Assembly (NCBI RefSeq): GCF_002783505.1
Contig: NZ_PFGL01000056.1
Span: forward strand, 1 to 64,000
Reading direction: 5' to 3'
DNA length: 64,000 nucleotides
Origin: Shewanella sp. CG12_big_fil_rev_8_21_14_0_65_47_15
Lineage (GTDB): Bacteria; Pseudomonadota; Gammaproteobacteria; Enterobacterales; Shewanellaceae
Shown one piece after another: positions 39,330-47,122 of this stretch. The notes beneath the pieces were generated by a model, which was not told where the DNA came from, ran no database searches, and was given only the letters and a program-made list of their open reading frames with translations. Each line of letters opens with the position of its first letter. The first letter of the stretch is position 1. Position numbers and translations under genes: made by a program.

Positions 39330-40125
39330 TCATTCCCGCGTACGACTGCATGGATGCAGAAGGTAGAATAACGCAGGAGCAGTTATCGACGCGGGAATCC
39401 ATACAAAAGTCTTTTGGTGTCTTAAAGCGTTGTGAGTTAAAAGCCAAAAGCTGGATCCCCGCGTGCGCGAGGATGACGGCCTAATAGCAGAACGCTCCGC
39501 CATATAGCAGAACGCTCCGCCATTCCCGTCCTTTTTGGCATTCCCGCGAACGCGGGAATCCATACAAAAGTCTTTTGGTGTCTTAAAGCGTTGTGAGTTA
39601 AAAGCCAAAAGCTGGATCCCCGCGTGCGCGAGGATGACGGATCTAATGGGGTTAATCTTGGCGATTCTGATACTGGATCCCCGCGTGCGCGAGGATGACT
39701 ACCAGCAAGTGTTTTGCCAGAACCCAATTTACACTGGATCCCCGCGTGCGCGAGGATGACGGCCTAATAGCAGAACGCTCCGCCATTCCCGTCCTTTTTG
39801 TCATTCCCGCGAACGCGGGAATCCATACAAAAGTCTTTTGGTGTCTTAAAGCGTTGTGAGTTAAAAGCCAAAAGTTGGATCCCCGCGTGCGCGAGGATGA
39901 CGGGTGTTGATGGTCTCCACGTTGATAAAGACCTTATGGATCCCCGCGTGCGCGAGGATGACGGTTTAAAAACGAGGATGACGGCGTAAGAGCTGAATGC
40001 TCCGCCATTCCCGTCCTTTTTGTCATTCCCGCGAACGCGGGAATCCATACAAAAGTCTTTGGTGTCTTAAAGCGTTGTGAGTTAAAAGCCAAAAAGCTGG
40101 ATCCCCGCGTGCGCGAGGATGACGG
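39330..40125. repeat. Array of four composite REP (BIME-like) units plus half units
   Basis: A unit of about 104 bp occurs at 39330-39479 (interrupted by a 46-bp insert), 39537-39640, 39800-39903 and 40022-40125. Each begins with the palindrome GTCATTCCCGCGAACGCGGG, continues with a conserved 58-bp middle (CAAAAGTCTTTTGGTGTC and onwards) and ends with the related inverted palindrome GGATCCCCGCGTGCGCGAGG then ATGACGG. Isolated second halves lie at about 39673-39700, 39734-39762, 39937-39964 and 40160-40188. Short translated stretches repeat with the unit and are not genes. Confidence 0.9.
39343..39388 (+). repeat. 46-bp palindromic insert, copy 1
   Basis: CGACTGCATGGATGC to AGCAGTTATCG, inserted in the loop of the first REP palindrome. 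The ends are imperfect inverted repeats (CGACTGC against CGATAACTGC), and an inner palindrome CTGCAT/ATGCAG is present. Flanked by ACG on the right and (T)ACG at its left edge, suggesting a 3-bp target duplication. Confidence 0.75.
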
Positions 40126-40245
40126 GGATGTTGATTTAGCAAAAGCCCCTTAACTGGGGCTGGATCCCCGCGTGCGCGAGGATGACGGTTTAAAAATGAG
40201 GATGACGGCCTAAAAATTGTGAAGGGCAGGGTATGAGGACAAAAC

Positions 40246-40277
40246 AAAAAACGCTGCATTTCTGCAGCGTTTTTTTA
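40246..40277. terminator. Strong bidirectional rho-independent terminator
   Basis: ACGCTGCA (40251-40258), loop TTTC, TGCAGCGT (40263-40270), with an A run before and a T run after the stem. It can end transcripts from the left (response regulator/repeat island) and from the minus-strand peptide transporter. Confidence 0.92.
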
Positions 40278-40299
40278 TCGCAATCTAAGATGATTAGCA

Positions 40300-40500
40300 G
40301 TGTAGAATCTGGACGCCACTACGTGGCTCTAGATTCTAAGCACGCTGCTTTGCGGCTACAGAACGTCACGGCGTGACTTACGGTTTACGGAACGGGCTTT
40401 GCCCTTACGGTTAAAAGCAAAGAAAGTTGCTTGCTTTTTTAGCTTTGCTTTGCCCTTACCGTAAGTGAGCTTGCGAACGTTCCGTTATCCGTCGACTGTG
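40300..40500. repeat. Mini-hairpin repeat island C
   Basis: GCCAC-TAC-GTGGC (40314-40326), GCTGC-TTT-GCGGC (40344-40356, one G-T pair), GTCAC-GGC-GTGAC (40365-40377) and GGGC-TTT-GCCC (40394-40404), with the CTAGATTCTA, CTACAGAAC and TTTACGGAAC spacers. A converging reverse copy of the GGATAACGGAACGTTCGC module sits at about 40467-40491. This lies just after the peptide transporter stop on the minus strand. Confidence 0.75.
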
Positions 40501-40531
40501 AATTTAGTGTTCTGTATGCGTTGTACTCTGC

Positions 40532-42034
40532 TTATCTCTTAATTGCTTCGTGCTCGCCAGTGACGGCAATTTCATCTTCTAAGGCTTCAGCTTCAGAATG
40601 ATGTTTAGTCTCTGCGCCGTGCATCCAATCAACCAGCTTATCCGCCATAAAGTACAGAATAACGCCAGAAAGTGCGGCAGTAATCGCAATACCTGAGAAA
40701 ATCGCCATCGCATTAGCCAGTTGTTCCTCTACCTCACCACCATGGCCGATAAAAGAACCTATGTATCCAGCGGTTAGATTTGCAATGAAAATAAAGGTAA
40801 ACCAAGCACCCATCAAGAGTGAGATCATTCTTAGTGGAGCTAGCTTAGTCACCATTGATAAACCAATTGGTGATAGACACAGTTCGCCCATAGTATGGAA
40901 GAAATAAGCGCCAACTAACCACCACATGCTTGATTTAGCAGATGCATCGCCCCCCATCTCAAGAACAGCACCAATCATAAATAGGAAACCAATTCCTAAT
41001 AGTATTAGCCCGAGAGCGAATTTTACTGGAGAGTTCGGTTCATTATTACCTAATCTTATCCAGATCGAAGCAACTACTGGTGCAAATAGTACTATGAATA
41101 TTGCATTAAGCGATTGGAAATATGTGGTGGGAACTTCCCAACTACCAATCATGCGATCGGTAAACTCATTGGTGAACAAGTTCATTAAACCACCAGCTTG
41201 TTCAAAACCTGCCCAGAATATAATAGTGAATAGACCCATTATCATGATAACTTTGATACGATCTCGTTCAATTTTAGTAAGAGGTTCGTTCCTTACTTGT
41301 CCACGTTGCTCGTTCAACTCCCGCTCTAATTTTGCCGCTGGCTCTTTACCAATATTCCCTAATAGCTTTTGCGCGAAAAAGAACTGAATTACCAATGAAA
41401 GAAGCATACCAATGCCTGCACAAACAAATCCTGCTTGCCAGTTTTTAATAAAAACTTCTTGCCCATTTATAACTTGAATACTGCCAAAACCGTTATAAGC
41501 TTCTGCGACCAAAATACCGGCAAGTGCAGCACCAACGTTAATACCCATATAGAAAACAGTGAAAGCACCATCTCGTCTATGATCGCCTTCGTTATATAGG
41601 TCACCTACCATTGTCGATATATTAGGTTTAAATAATCCGTTACCTAAGATTAAGCTCGCTAAACCACAATAAAAAACGGTTGTTTCAAACCCAAGAATCC
41701 ATGCATGTGGAGTTGCAAGCAGAAATTGGCCTGCTGCCATCATAGTGCCGCCAATATAAATGGCTTTACGTTGGCCCAAAAAATTATCAGCTAACCATCC
41801 ACCTAGCAGCGGCGTGAGATAAACTAACCCTGTAAACCAAGCATAAAGACGAAGAGCATCAGCTGATGTCCAACCTAATCCTCCTCCCTGATCGGCGACT
41901 TGGTCTGATAGATAAAACACCAAAATGGCGCGCATTGCATAATAACTAAAACGTTCCCATAGCTCTGTTGTAAATAGCAGGAACAATCCTTTGGGATGCC
42001 CAAGCATTGTCCCTTGTGGTTTTGCTACGCTCAT
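40532..42034 (-). CDS. POT family proton-dependent oligopeptide transporter
   Basis: A 500-residue inner-membrane transporter of the major facilitator superfamily, peptide (PTR2/POT) branch, with about 12-14 membrane helices. The signature ELWERFSYYAMRAILVFYL is in helix 1, and FYMGINVGAALAGILVAE (the PTR2 FYxxINxG motif) in helix 5. It imports di- and tripeptides with protons. The C-terminus is hydrophilic and His/Glu rich. The ATG at 42034 is 472 bases away from the divergent rfaH start. It does not belong to the flagellar or polysaccharide sets. Confidence 0.95.
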   Translation of the reverse strand: MSVAKPQGTMLGHPKGLFLLFTTELWERFSYYAMRAILVFYLSDQVADQGGGLGWTSADALRLYAWFTGLVYLTPLLGGWLADNFLGQRKAIYIGGTMMAAGQFLLATPHAWILGFETTVFYCGLASLILGNGLFKPNISTMVGDLYNEGDHRRDGAFTVFYMGINVGAALAGILVAEAYNGFGSIQVINGQEVFIKNWQAGFVCAGIGMLLSLVIQFFFAQKLLGNIGKEPAAKLERELNEQRGQVRNEPLTKIERDRIKVIMIMGLFTIIFWAGFEQAGGLMNLFTNEFTDRMIGSWEVPTTYFQSLNAIFIVLFAPVVASIWIRLGNNEPNSPVKFALGLILLGIGFLFMIGAVLEMGGDASAKSSMWWLVGAYFFHTMGELCLSPIGLSMVTKLAPLRMISLLMGAWFTFIFIANLTAGYIGSFIGHGGEVEEQLANAMAIFSGIAITAALSGVILYFMADKLVDWMHGAETKHHSEAEALEDEIAVTGEHEAIKR

Positions 42035-42506
42035 GAAGTTTCCACCTTAAGCTCGTGATTGCCTGTGGGCCCCTGAAACAGGATGATGTCGCCACAGAAA
42101 AATGGTTGTTGCTTATCCCATAATCGCCCTGAGTAACACGCTTTATCTGAAACGAGAAAATCAGAATAAAATTGTTTAATTACTGCAGGTTACGTATGAG
42201 TTATTGTTACGTTCTTATAATAAAAGTAATATTTTATGCGTTAAATTGAATGTTTTCGCTAAAATCCCACCTTATATACCCCTTAAAAGCAACTAAAGTC
42301 AATTTTGGCTTACCAACTGGCGACATTATCAGCGATTAGCGGTTAGCTCGAATTACTACTGATTTTGCTAATATATCTGGCATTTGTTCGCATACCGTTC
42401 AGCAAGGTCGATGAAGCGAAAAACTGCTTCCATCGGTCTTAGCAACTTTGCTATGATTGCGACCCGTGAATGGACATCACCTAACATAGGGTAGTGAGAG
42501 CAGTAG
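42035..42506. other. Divergent intergenic region between the transporter and rfaH
   Basis: 472 bases without a gene. It should contain promoters for both directions, but I cannot place them with confidence. A hairpin with one bulged base, CGATGAAGC against GCTTCCATCG, lies at about 42409-42434, 70 bases before rfaH. The rest is AT rich without repeats. Confidence 0.6.
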
Positions 42507-43007
42507 ATGAAGGCATGGTACCTTTTGTATTGTAAACCTCGTAGTGAAGCGAGAGCACAACAAAACTTAGCACTTCAAAATTTAGAAACCTATTTACCCA
42601 TGGTCTCTGAAGAGAAATCTCAACGTGGTCAGAAACGGATCTGTCGCGTACCGCTATTCCCAAATTATCTATTCATCAATTTTGACCCAAGCCAGACAAG
42701 CGTCAAGCAGGTCCATTCTACCCGTGGGGTGAATCGTATCGTCAATTGTCAAGAAAAAATGACCCCCATTGACGACCGCATCATTCACGCCATTCGCATG
42801 AAAGAGTTAACGCCTTCCCACGCCGTTTTAGTCGATGAACCAGAACTAAAAACGGGGGAGAAAATTCGCTTTAAAGATGGCCCATTTGTTGATTTAGAAG
42901 GTATTTTTCAAGAAAAATGCCCAAATAAACGTTGCCATGTTTTATTTAATATCATGGGGCAGGTCAATACCTTAACTGTTCCAGAGCAATCGGTTGAACG
43001 AATTTAA
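42507..43007 (+). CDS. rfaH: Transcription antitermination factor RfaH
   Basis: A 166-residue NusG paralogue. The N-terminal NGN domain begins KAWYLLYCKPRSEARAQQNL and holds PLFPNYLFINF; the C-terminal KOW-type domain starts after about 110 (LKTGEKIRFKDGPFVDLEGIF). RfaH joins RNA polymerase only at an ops element, then prevents pausing and Rho termination and recruits ribosomes. A full ops sequence lies 635 bases downstream, before the polysaccharide export gene, so the factor is encoded next to its likely target operon. ATG 42507 with GAGAG upstream. Confidence 0.95.
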   Translation: MKAWYLLYCKPRSEARAQQNLALQNLETYLPMVSEEKSQRGQKRICRVPLFPNYLFINFDPSQTSVKQVHSTRGVNRIVNCQEKMTPIDDRIIHAIRMKELTPSHAVLVDEPELKTGEKIRFKDGPFVDLEGIFQEKCPNKRCHVLFNIMGQVNTLTVPEQSVERI

Positions 43008-43641
43008 GTTTGTGATGAAGCTCAAACGCTTTAGTAAGAATAATGCTTAGCAGCTTGTGAGACATTGGCTATAGCGGCATAAAAAGTGTTTATTTTTTGT
43101 AAATTGATTTTTAAATTAAATCATTATGTTTCAATGTGTTACGAGTTAAATTTTGGGGAAGGATTTTTTGTTACTTTTATTCGGTTGGAATTTGAGCTGT
43201 AGGACTTGTGTTAGTGCATAAATCAGCCAACCGATGTAAGCCGTTTACAGTAGAATCCCGCAAATTGATTTTTTGCGGCTAAAATCTCTTTGTACAACTA
43301 AAGTTTTACTGTGATGAAGCTGCAAGGGATTTATTTAAGCTAGCTTGCCAACATTAGCCAGTACGGTAGTGTTGCCACAGCTATTTGCGTTTAAATGGTT
43401 ACCCCAAGCTGATAAAAACTGATAAAAATTGATAAAAATTGAAGGTCCGCGGTATGCAACATGGTCAGTCTTAGCGCCGACTAATCACCGCAAGCAAGTT
43501 AAGCTGCACAATATAGATACACAATATAAATAGGGTACTAGGCACTCTTAAAAATAAAGTGTCGGTTTCAGATTTATGTTATTACATTGAAAAATATGAA
43601 TTTTCGCACCGCGAAGGGTAATTTAGAGGCCGCAATCTATG
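43008..43641. other. AT-rich leader or promoter region before the ops element
   Basis: No gene seen. It holds a hairpin CCGCAAA/TTTGCGG (43258-43264, 43272-43278), three exact-length 10-bp tandem units GATAAAAA(C/T)T at 43411-43440, and AT-rich DNA that probably carries the promoter of the polysaccharide operon. I could not assign -35 and -10 boxes with confidence. Confidence 0.55.
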
Positions 43642-43653
43642 GGCGGTAGCGTG
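43642..43653 (+). promoter_or_regulatory. ops element (RfaH recruitment site)
   Basis: GGCGGTAGCGTG matches the ops consensus exactly. It lies about 710 bases before the first polysaccharide gene and is followed at once by a terminator-like hairpin. A second, shorter copy CGGTAGCGTG is at 43797-43806. With rfaH next door, this points to RfaH-dependent expression of the locus. Confidence 0.88.
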
Positions 43654-43663
43654 CCTGAAAGGC

Positions 43664-43689
43664 AAAAGACAGAAAAGTTTCTGTCTTTT
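43664..43689 (+). terminator. Terminator-like hairpin directly after ops
   Basis: AAAAGACAGAA (43664-43674) pairs with TTCTGTCTTTT (43679-43689) over a 4-base loop; the downstream arm ends in four T. A second hairpin AATAATTGT/ACAATTATT follows at 43703-43725. They look like attenuators that RfaH-modified polymerase would pass. Confidence 0.65.
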
Positions 43690-43796
43690 AGCGGACGCCG
43701 AAAATAATTGTCTGGAACAATTATTAACAGCTTTAGCTGGTCCGAAGGATGAAGTACAGGAAGTACTGAATAAGGCGTCTCGCCCGCCACGCGGAT

Positions 43797-43806
43797 CGGT
43801 AGCGTG
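43797..43806 (+). promoter_or_regulatory. Second, partial ops-like element
   Basis: CGGTAGCGTG followed by TCTGAAAG, against CGGTAGCGTG followed by CCTGAAAG at the first site. The 5' GG of the consensus is replaced by AT, so recruitment may be weaker. It looks like a duplication of the ops region. Confidence 0.5.
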
Positions 43807-43843
43807 TCTGAAAGTAAATAAATTCCGTTGGCATTCCCGCGAA

Positions 43844-43953
43844 CGACTGCATGGTCAATTTTGTTCCATACAAAATATGACATTTCCCCCTCCATGGTGG
43901 TCAGATGCAGGAGGTAGAACGCTTTAATAGAAAGAGTGCAGGAGCAGTTATCG
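43844..43953 (+). repeat. 46-bp palindromic insert, copy 2 (itself enlarged to 110 bp)
   Basis: The same element as at 39343, again within a REP palindrome (GGCATTCCCGCGAA before, CGCGAGAATC after). It is enlarged by about 50 bp placed after GCATGG, bounded by TGGTCA copies near 43852 and 43898, and by a second change before CAGGAGCAG. It shows nested insertion into a small repeat. Confidence 0.6.
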
Positions 43954-43974
43954 ACGCGAGAATCTTATTCCTTC

Positions 43975-44078
43975 GTCATTCCCGCGAACGCGGGAATCCA
44001 TAGTAATGTCTTTTGCTGGTTTAAAGCGTAGTGACTTAAAGCCCAAGAGCTGGATCCCCGCGTTCGCGAGGATGACGG
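43975..44078 (+). repeat. Composite REP unit in the polysaccharide leader
   Basis: A diverged copy of the 104-bp unit of 39.3-40.1 kb: GTCATTCCCGCGAACGCGGG at the left, a changed middle, and GGATCCCCGCGTTCGCGAGG then ATGACGG at the right. Confidence 0.85.
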
Positions 44079-44109
44079 CTTGAAAGCGAGGATGACAACG
44101 TAAGAGTGA

Positions 44110-44320
44110 GAGCGCTCAACTTTTTCAGTAAGCGCAGCGTTCTGTGAGTGAGCTTACGAGCATTCCGTAATCTGTCCACCGTAAGCGTAGCGTTCTGTCA
44201 TCTAGAACATTACTGCGCAACTGCGATTATGCTTCGCTGCTAGAACCTAGAACCTAGAACCTAGAACCTAGAACCTAGAACCTAGAACCTAGAACCTAGA
44301 AGTCGCGTAGCGACGCTCTG
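44110..44320. repeat. Mini-hairpin repeat island D (degenerate)
   Basis: Between the REP unit and the export gene lie degenerate modules: AGTGAGCTTACGAGCATTCC, GTAAGCGTAGCGTTCTG, CTAGAACATTACTGCGC, the 7-bp tandem repeat (listed separately), and the hairpin GTCGC-GTA-GCGAC at 44302-44314. There is no coding region. Confidence 0.55.
44240..44301 (+). repeat. 7-bp tandem repeat (CTAGAAC, about 9 copies) before the export gene
   Basis: The heptamer CTAGAAC repeats without error for 62 bases and stops 61 bases before the GTG start of the export gene. Perfect short tandem repeats of this kind are prone to slippage, so copy number is expected to differ between isolates. Confidence 0.95.
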
Positions 44321-44362
44321 CTTTCAACAATTTTACATTTTCAATCCAATCGGAGATATCTG

Positions 44363-47122
44363 GTGTTACAACAAGTCAAAAAATACATCAAAGCGGTTCC
44401 AAGAGCCGTAATATTAGTTGGCATGAGTGCCACTATATTGATGGGCGCTCAGGCGCAAGCCGTTACGCCCTCTCCGCAGATGATCGAGCAATTTAAGCAG
44501 TTACCTAAGGCCGAGCAACAGCGGTTAGCAAGGCAATATGGGATTGACCCTAGCATTATCTCGGGTAGCCAAACTCAACAACAGATTGTTAATCCACAAG
44601 TGGTTACAGCCCGTGACGTAGCGCCGGTAACCACAACCGCAGAACAGAAAGAAAAAGCCGATCTTGATTTCTCCGTCGACTCATCAAGCTTGAAATTACG
44701 CCGCTTTGGCTACGAAATGTTCGCTGGCGAACCGAGCACCTTTGCACCCGTGTCAGATGTCCCCGTACCAGGAGAATACCTGGTCGGCCCAGGTGATAAC
44801 ATCAAAGTTCAGCTCTACGGTAAAGAAAACAAAGAATACGATTTAGTGATCAATCGTGAAGGGGTGATCCAATTCCCTGATCTAGGCCCGATCCCCGTGA
44901 TGGGACTGAGCTTCTCAGAACTTAGAGACACGCTTTCACAACGCATCCAACAACAGATGATAGGTATTGAGTCCAATATCACCATGGGCGAGTTACGCTC
45001 AATCCGCATTTTTGTCGCAGGCGATGCTTACAAACCCGGCTCTTATACTGTTTCTAGCCTATCGACTATCACCCAAGCCCTATTTGTTGCAGGGGGCGTC
45101 AATGAAATTGGCTCACTGCGAAATGTACAGTTAAAACGCAATGGTAAGTTAGTTGGTACGCTCGATCTCTATGATTTATTGCTAAAAGGTGATGCATCGG
45201 GAGATTTACGCCTACATTCCGGCGATGTGGTCTTTATCCCCTCTATCGGTGGGTTAGTTAGTGTATCGGGGGAAGTAAGACGTCCTGCCATCTATGAATT
45301 AAAGAAAAATGAGACCATGGCAGATGTGATTGCTATGGCTGCAGGGTTAAACCCAGGCGCATACCCCAAAAGCAGTTCAGTGGAGCGTTATAATAGCAAG
45401 TCGCTCAAAACTATCGTGAATGTGGACCTCACAACTGAACAGGGCAGAATGACGCCCGCTAAGGCTGGCGATGTTATCCGTGTGAAAAGCGCATCAGAGC
45501 AGTATGAAAGTGCCGTTACCGTTGTCGGCGCCGTTGTTCGCCCTGGTAAATACCAGTGGGTGGGTGGCCAAAAGATCAGCGATATTTTGCCTTCATTGTG
45601 GGGGGATTTAGCCATATCGGCCGATTTAGACTACGGTCTGTTAGTGCGCGAAGTTAATCAATACGGTGATATTGAAGTGTATCAATTCGCACCGGGTAAG
45701 GCGATTGGCACTAAAGATAGCAAGCAAGACTTAGCCTTAAATCCGCGTGATAAAATTATCATTTTTAACTATTCAGATGATGAACAAAACCGTTACGAAT
45801 TAAATAAATTAGTAAAGCAACGAGTCGCTAAGGTCACATCGCTCAATAGCGATAACCTATCGGGTTCTGACCTATTTAACACCGGCTTTGCCCAGCTTGA
45901 AGATGTCAAACTCAGCAAACGCGCTCAAATTGCAGGCATCGTTATTAATGATTCGCCAAAAAATGAGCAAGTAACCGTTGTTAAAGGCGTTGTCAGCAAA
46001 ATGTTGGCAAACCTCTTTGAAGATAACGAGCTGCTTAAATTAAGTGACCAAATGCGCCGCCAAGAGTTGCTCTATCCTGTAATGGTTAAGCTCAATAGCC
46101 AAGGCCGTGCAGGAAAAGGCACCCAAATTGTGGCCATCGATGGCCAAGTGAAGTCACCGGGTGCTTATCCCTTATCTGTTGGTGCGAGAGTATCCGATTT
46201 AGTTACCGCAGCGGGTGGTTTGAAGGAAGGCGCATATACTGTTAGAGCCGAATTAACTTCGACTGTAACGGATAATGAGGGCTCCAGAGTCGATCATCGT
46301 AACCTTGATTTGGAATTAGCACTGCAGGGGGATCAAACGGCAAATGCGCGTTTAGTGGGTAGGGATATACTCACAGTGATGACAACGCCAGATTGGCAAG
46401 AAAGCAAAGTGGTCGAAATCCGTGGTGAAGTAAAATTCCCTGGTCGTTACAGTATCCGCAGAGGCGAGACGTTAAGCGATTTAATTACCCGTGTTGGTGG
46501 CTTTACCGACTATGCCTCTTTACCCTCAGCGGTATTTGTGCGTGAGTCAGTGCGTCAACAGGAACAGATTGAAATTAAAAAACTTGCCGACCAGCTGCGC
46601 CGTGATATTGCCACCCGTGGTGTCTCAAAAGATGGTGCCGTGGTGAATTACTCCGATGCCCAGTTAATGCTGGCCGATCTAGAAAATATCAAAGCCGTTG
46701 GGCGTTTAGTCGTCGATTTACCGGCAATCACGCTCGGCATTAAACAAGCCGATCTCCAGCTTGAAGATGCCGATATTTTATACGTGCCATCCACTAAGCA
46801 AACTATTGCAGTAATGGGTGAGGTGCAACATCCGGCCACGCACAGATATAAAGAAGGTCTAACGATTGACCAGTATCTTGCAATGTCCGGCGGCTCAAGA
46901 AAACTTGCGGATGAAGACCGAACCTATGTGATCCAAGCCAATGGCTCAGTATCAATGCCAAGCCGTTCTAACTGGTTTAGCAGTGGTGAGCAGCTACAGC
47001 CGGGCGATACCGTAATTGTACCGTTAGATACCGAGTACAAAGATAACCTAACTCTTTGGACACAAGTCACCGGCATTATCTACAACACTGCTGTAGCCGT
47101 ATCTGCCATCGCGGGGCTATAA
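44363..47122 (+). CDS. Large SLBB-domain polysaccharide export protein
   Basis: A 919-residue periplasmic/outer-membrane protein of the Wza superfamily, long form. The signal peptide is about 1-32 with cleavage near QAQA-VTPS; there is no lipobox Cys. A Poly_export domain (about 135-215; EYLVGPGDNIKVQLYGKENKEYDL) is followed by five or six SLBB domains, near 213-290, 296-370, 388-470, 595-680, 690-770 and 815-885, each with a (V/R)G(E/A)VxxPGxY-like start. It carries the finished glycan through the outer membrane. GTG 44363 with GGAGATAT upstream. First gene after the ops leader. Confidence 0.92.
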   Translation: MLQQVKKYIKAVPRAVILVGMSATILMGAQAQAVTPSPQMIEQFKQLPKAEQQRLARQYGIDPSIISGSQTQQQIVNPQVVTARDVAPVTTTAEQKEKADLDFSVDSSSLKLRRFGYEMFAGEPSTFAPVSDVPVPGEYLVGPGDNIKVQLYGKENKEYDLVINREGVIQFPDLGPIPVMGLSFSELRDTLSQRIQQQMIGIESNITMGELRSIRIFVAGDAYKPGSYTVSSLSTITQALFVAGGVNEIGSLRNVQLKRNGKLVGTLDLYDLLLKGDASGDLRLHSGDVVFIPSIGGLVSVSGEVRRPAIYELKKNETMADVIAMAAGLNPGAYPKSSSVERYNSKSLKTIVNVDLTTEQGRMTPAKAGDVIRVKSASEQYESAVTVVGAVVRPGKYQWVGGQKISDILPSLWGDLAISADLDYGLLVREVNQYGDIEVYQFAPGKAIGTKDSKQDLALNPRDKIIIFNYSDDEQNRYELNKLVKQRVAKVTSLNSDNLSGSDLFNTGFAQLEDVKLSKRAQIAGIVINDSPKNEQVTVVKGVVSKMLANLFEDNELLKLSDQMRRQELLYPVMVKLNSQGRAGKGTQIVAIDGQVKSPGAYPLSVGARVSDLVTAAGGLKEGAYTVRAELTSTVTDNEGSRVDHRNLDLELALQGDQTANARLVGRDILTVMTTPDWQESKVVEIRGEVKFPGRYSIRRGETLSDLITRVGGFTDYASLPSAVFVRESVRQQEQIEIKKLADQLRRDIATRGVSKDGAVVNYSDAQLMLADLENIKAVGRLVVDLPAITLGIKQADLQLEDADILYVPSTKQTIAVMGEVQHPATHRYKEGLTIDQYLAMSGGSRKLADEDRTYVIQANGSVSMPSRSNWFSSGEQLQPGDTVIVPLDTEYKDNLTLWTQVTGIIYNTAVAVSAIAGL

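Noticed and set aside
39330..40188. Possible CRISPR array
   Set aside because: Units are about 104 bp, spacing is irregular, no regular unique spacers exist and no cas gene is in the window.
39145..40259. Several open frames of 60-100 codons on both strands in the repeat island
   Set aside because: They repeat the same translated peptide with the 104-bp unit, have no RBS and end with the repeat borders. They are by-products of the repeats.
43623..43895. 90-codon minus-strand frame in the ops leader
   Set aside because: It covers the ops element, terminator hairpins and part of an inserted repeat; no RBS or family resemblance.
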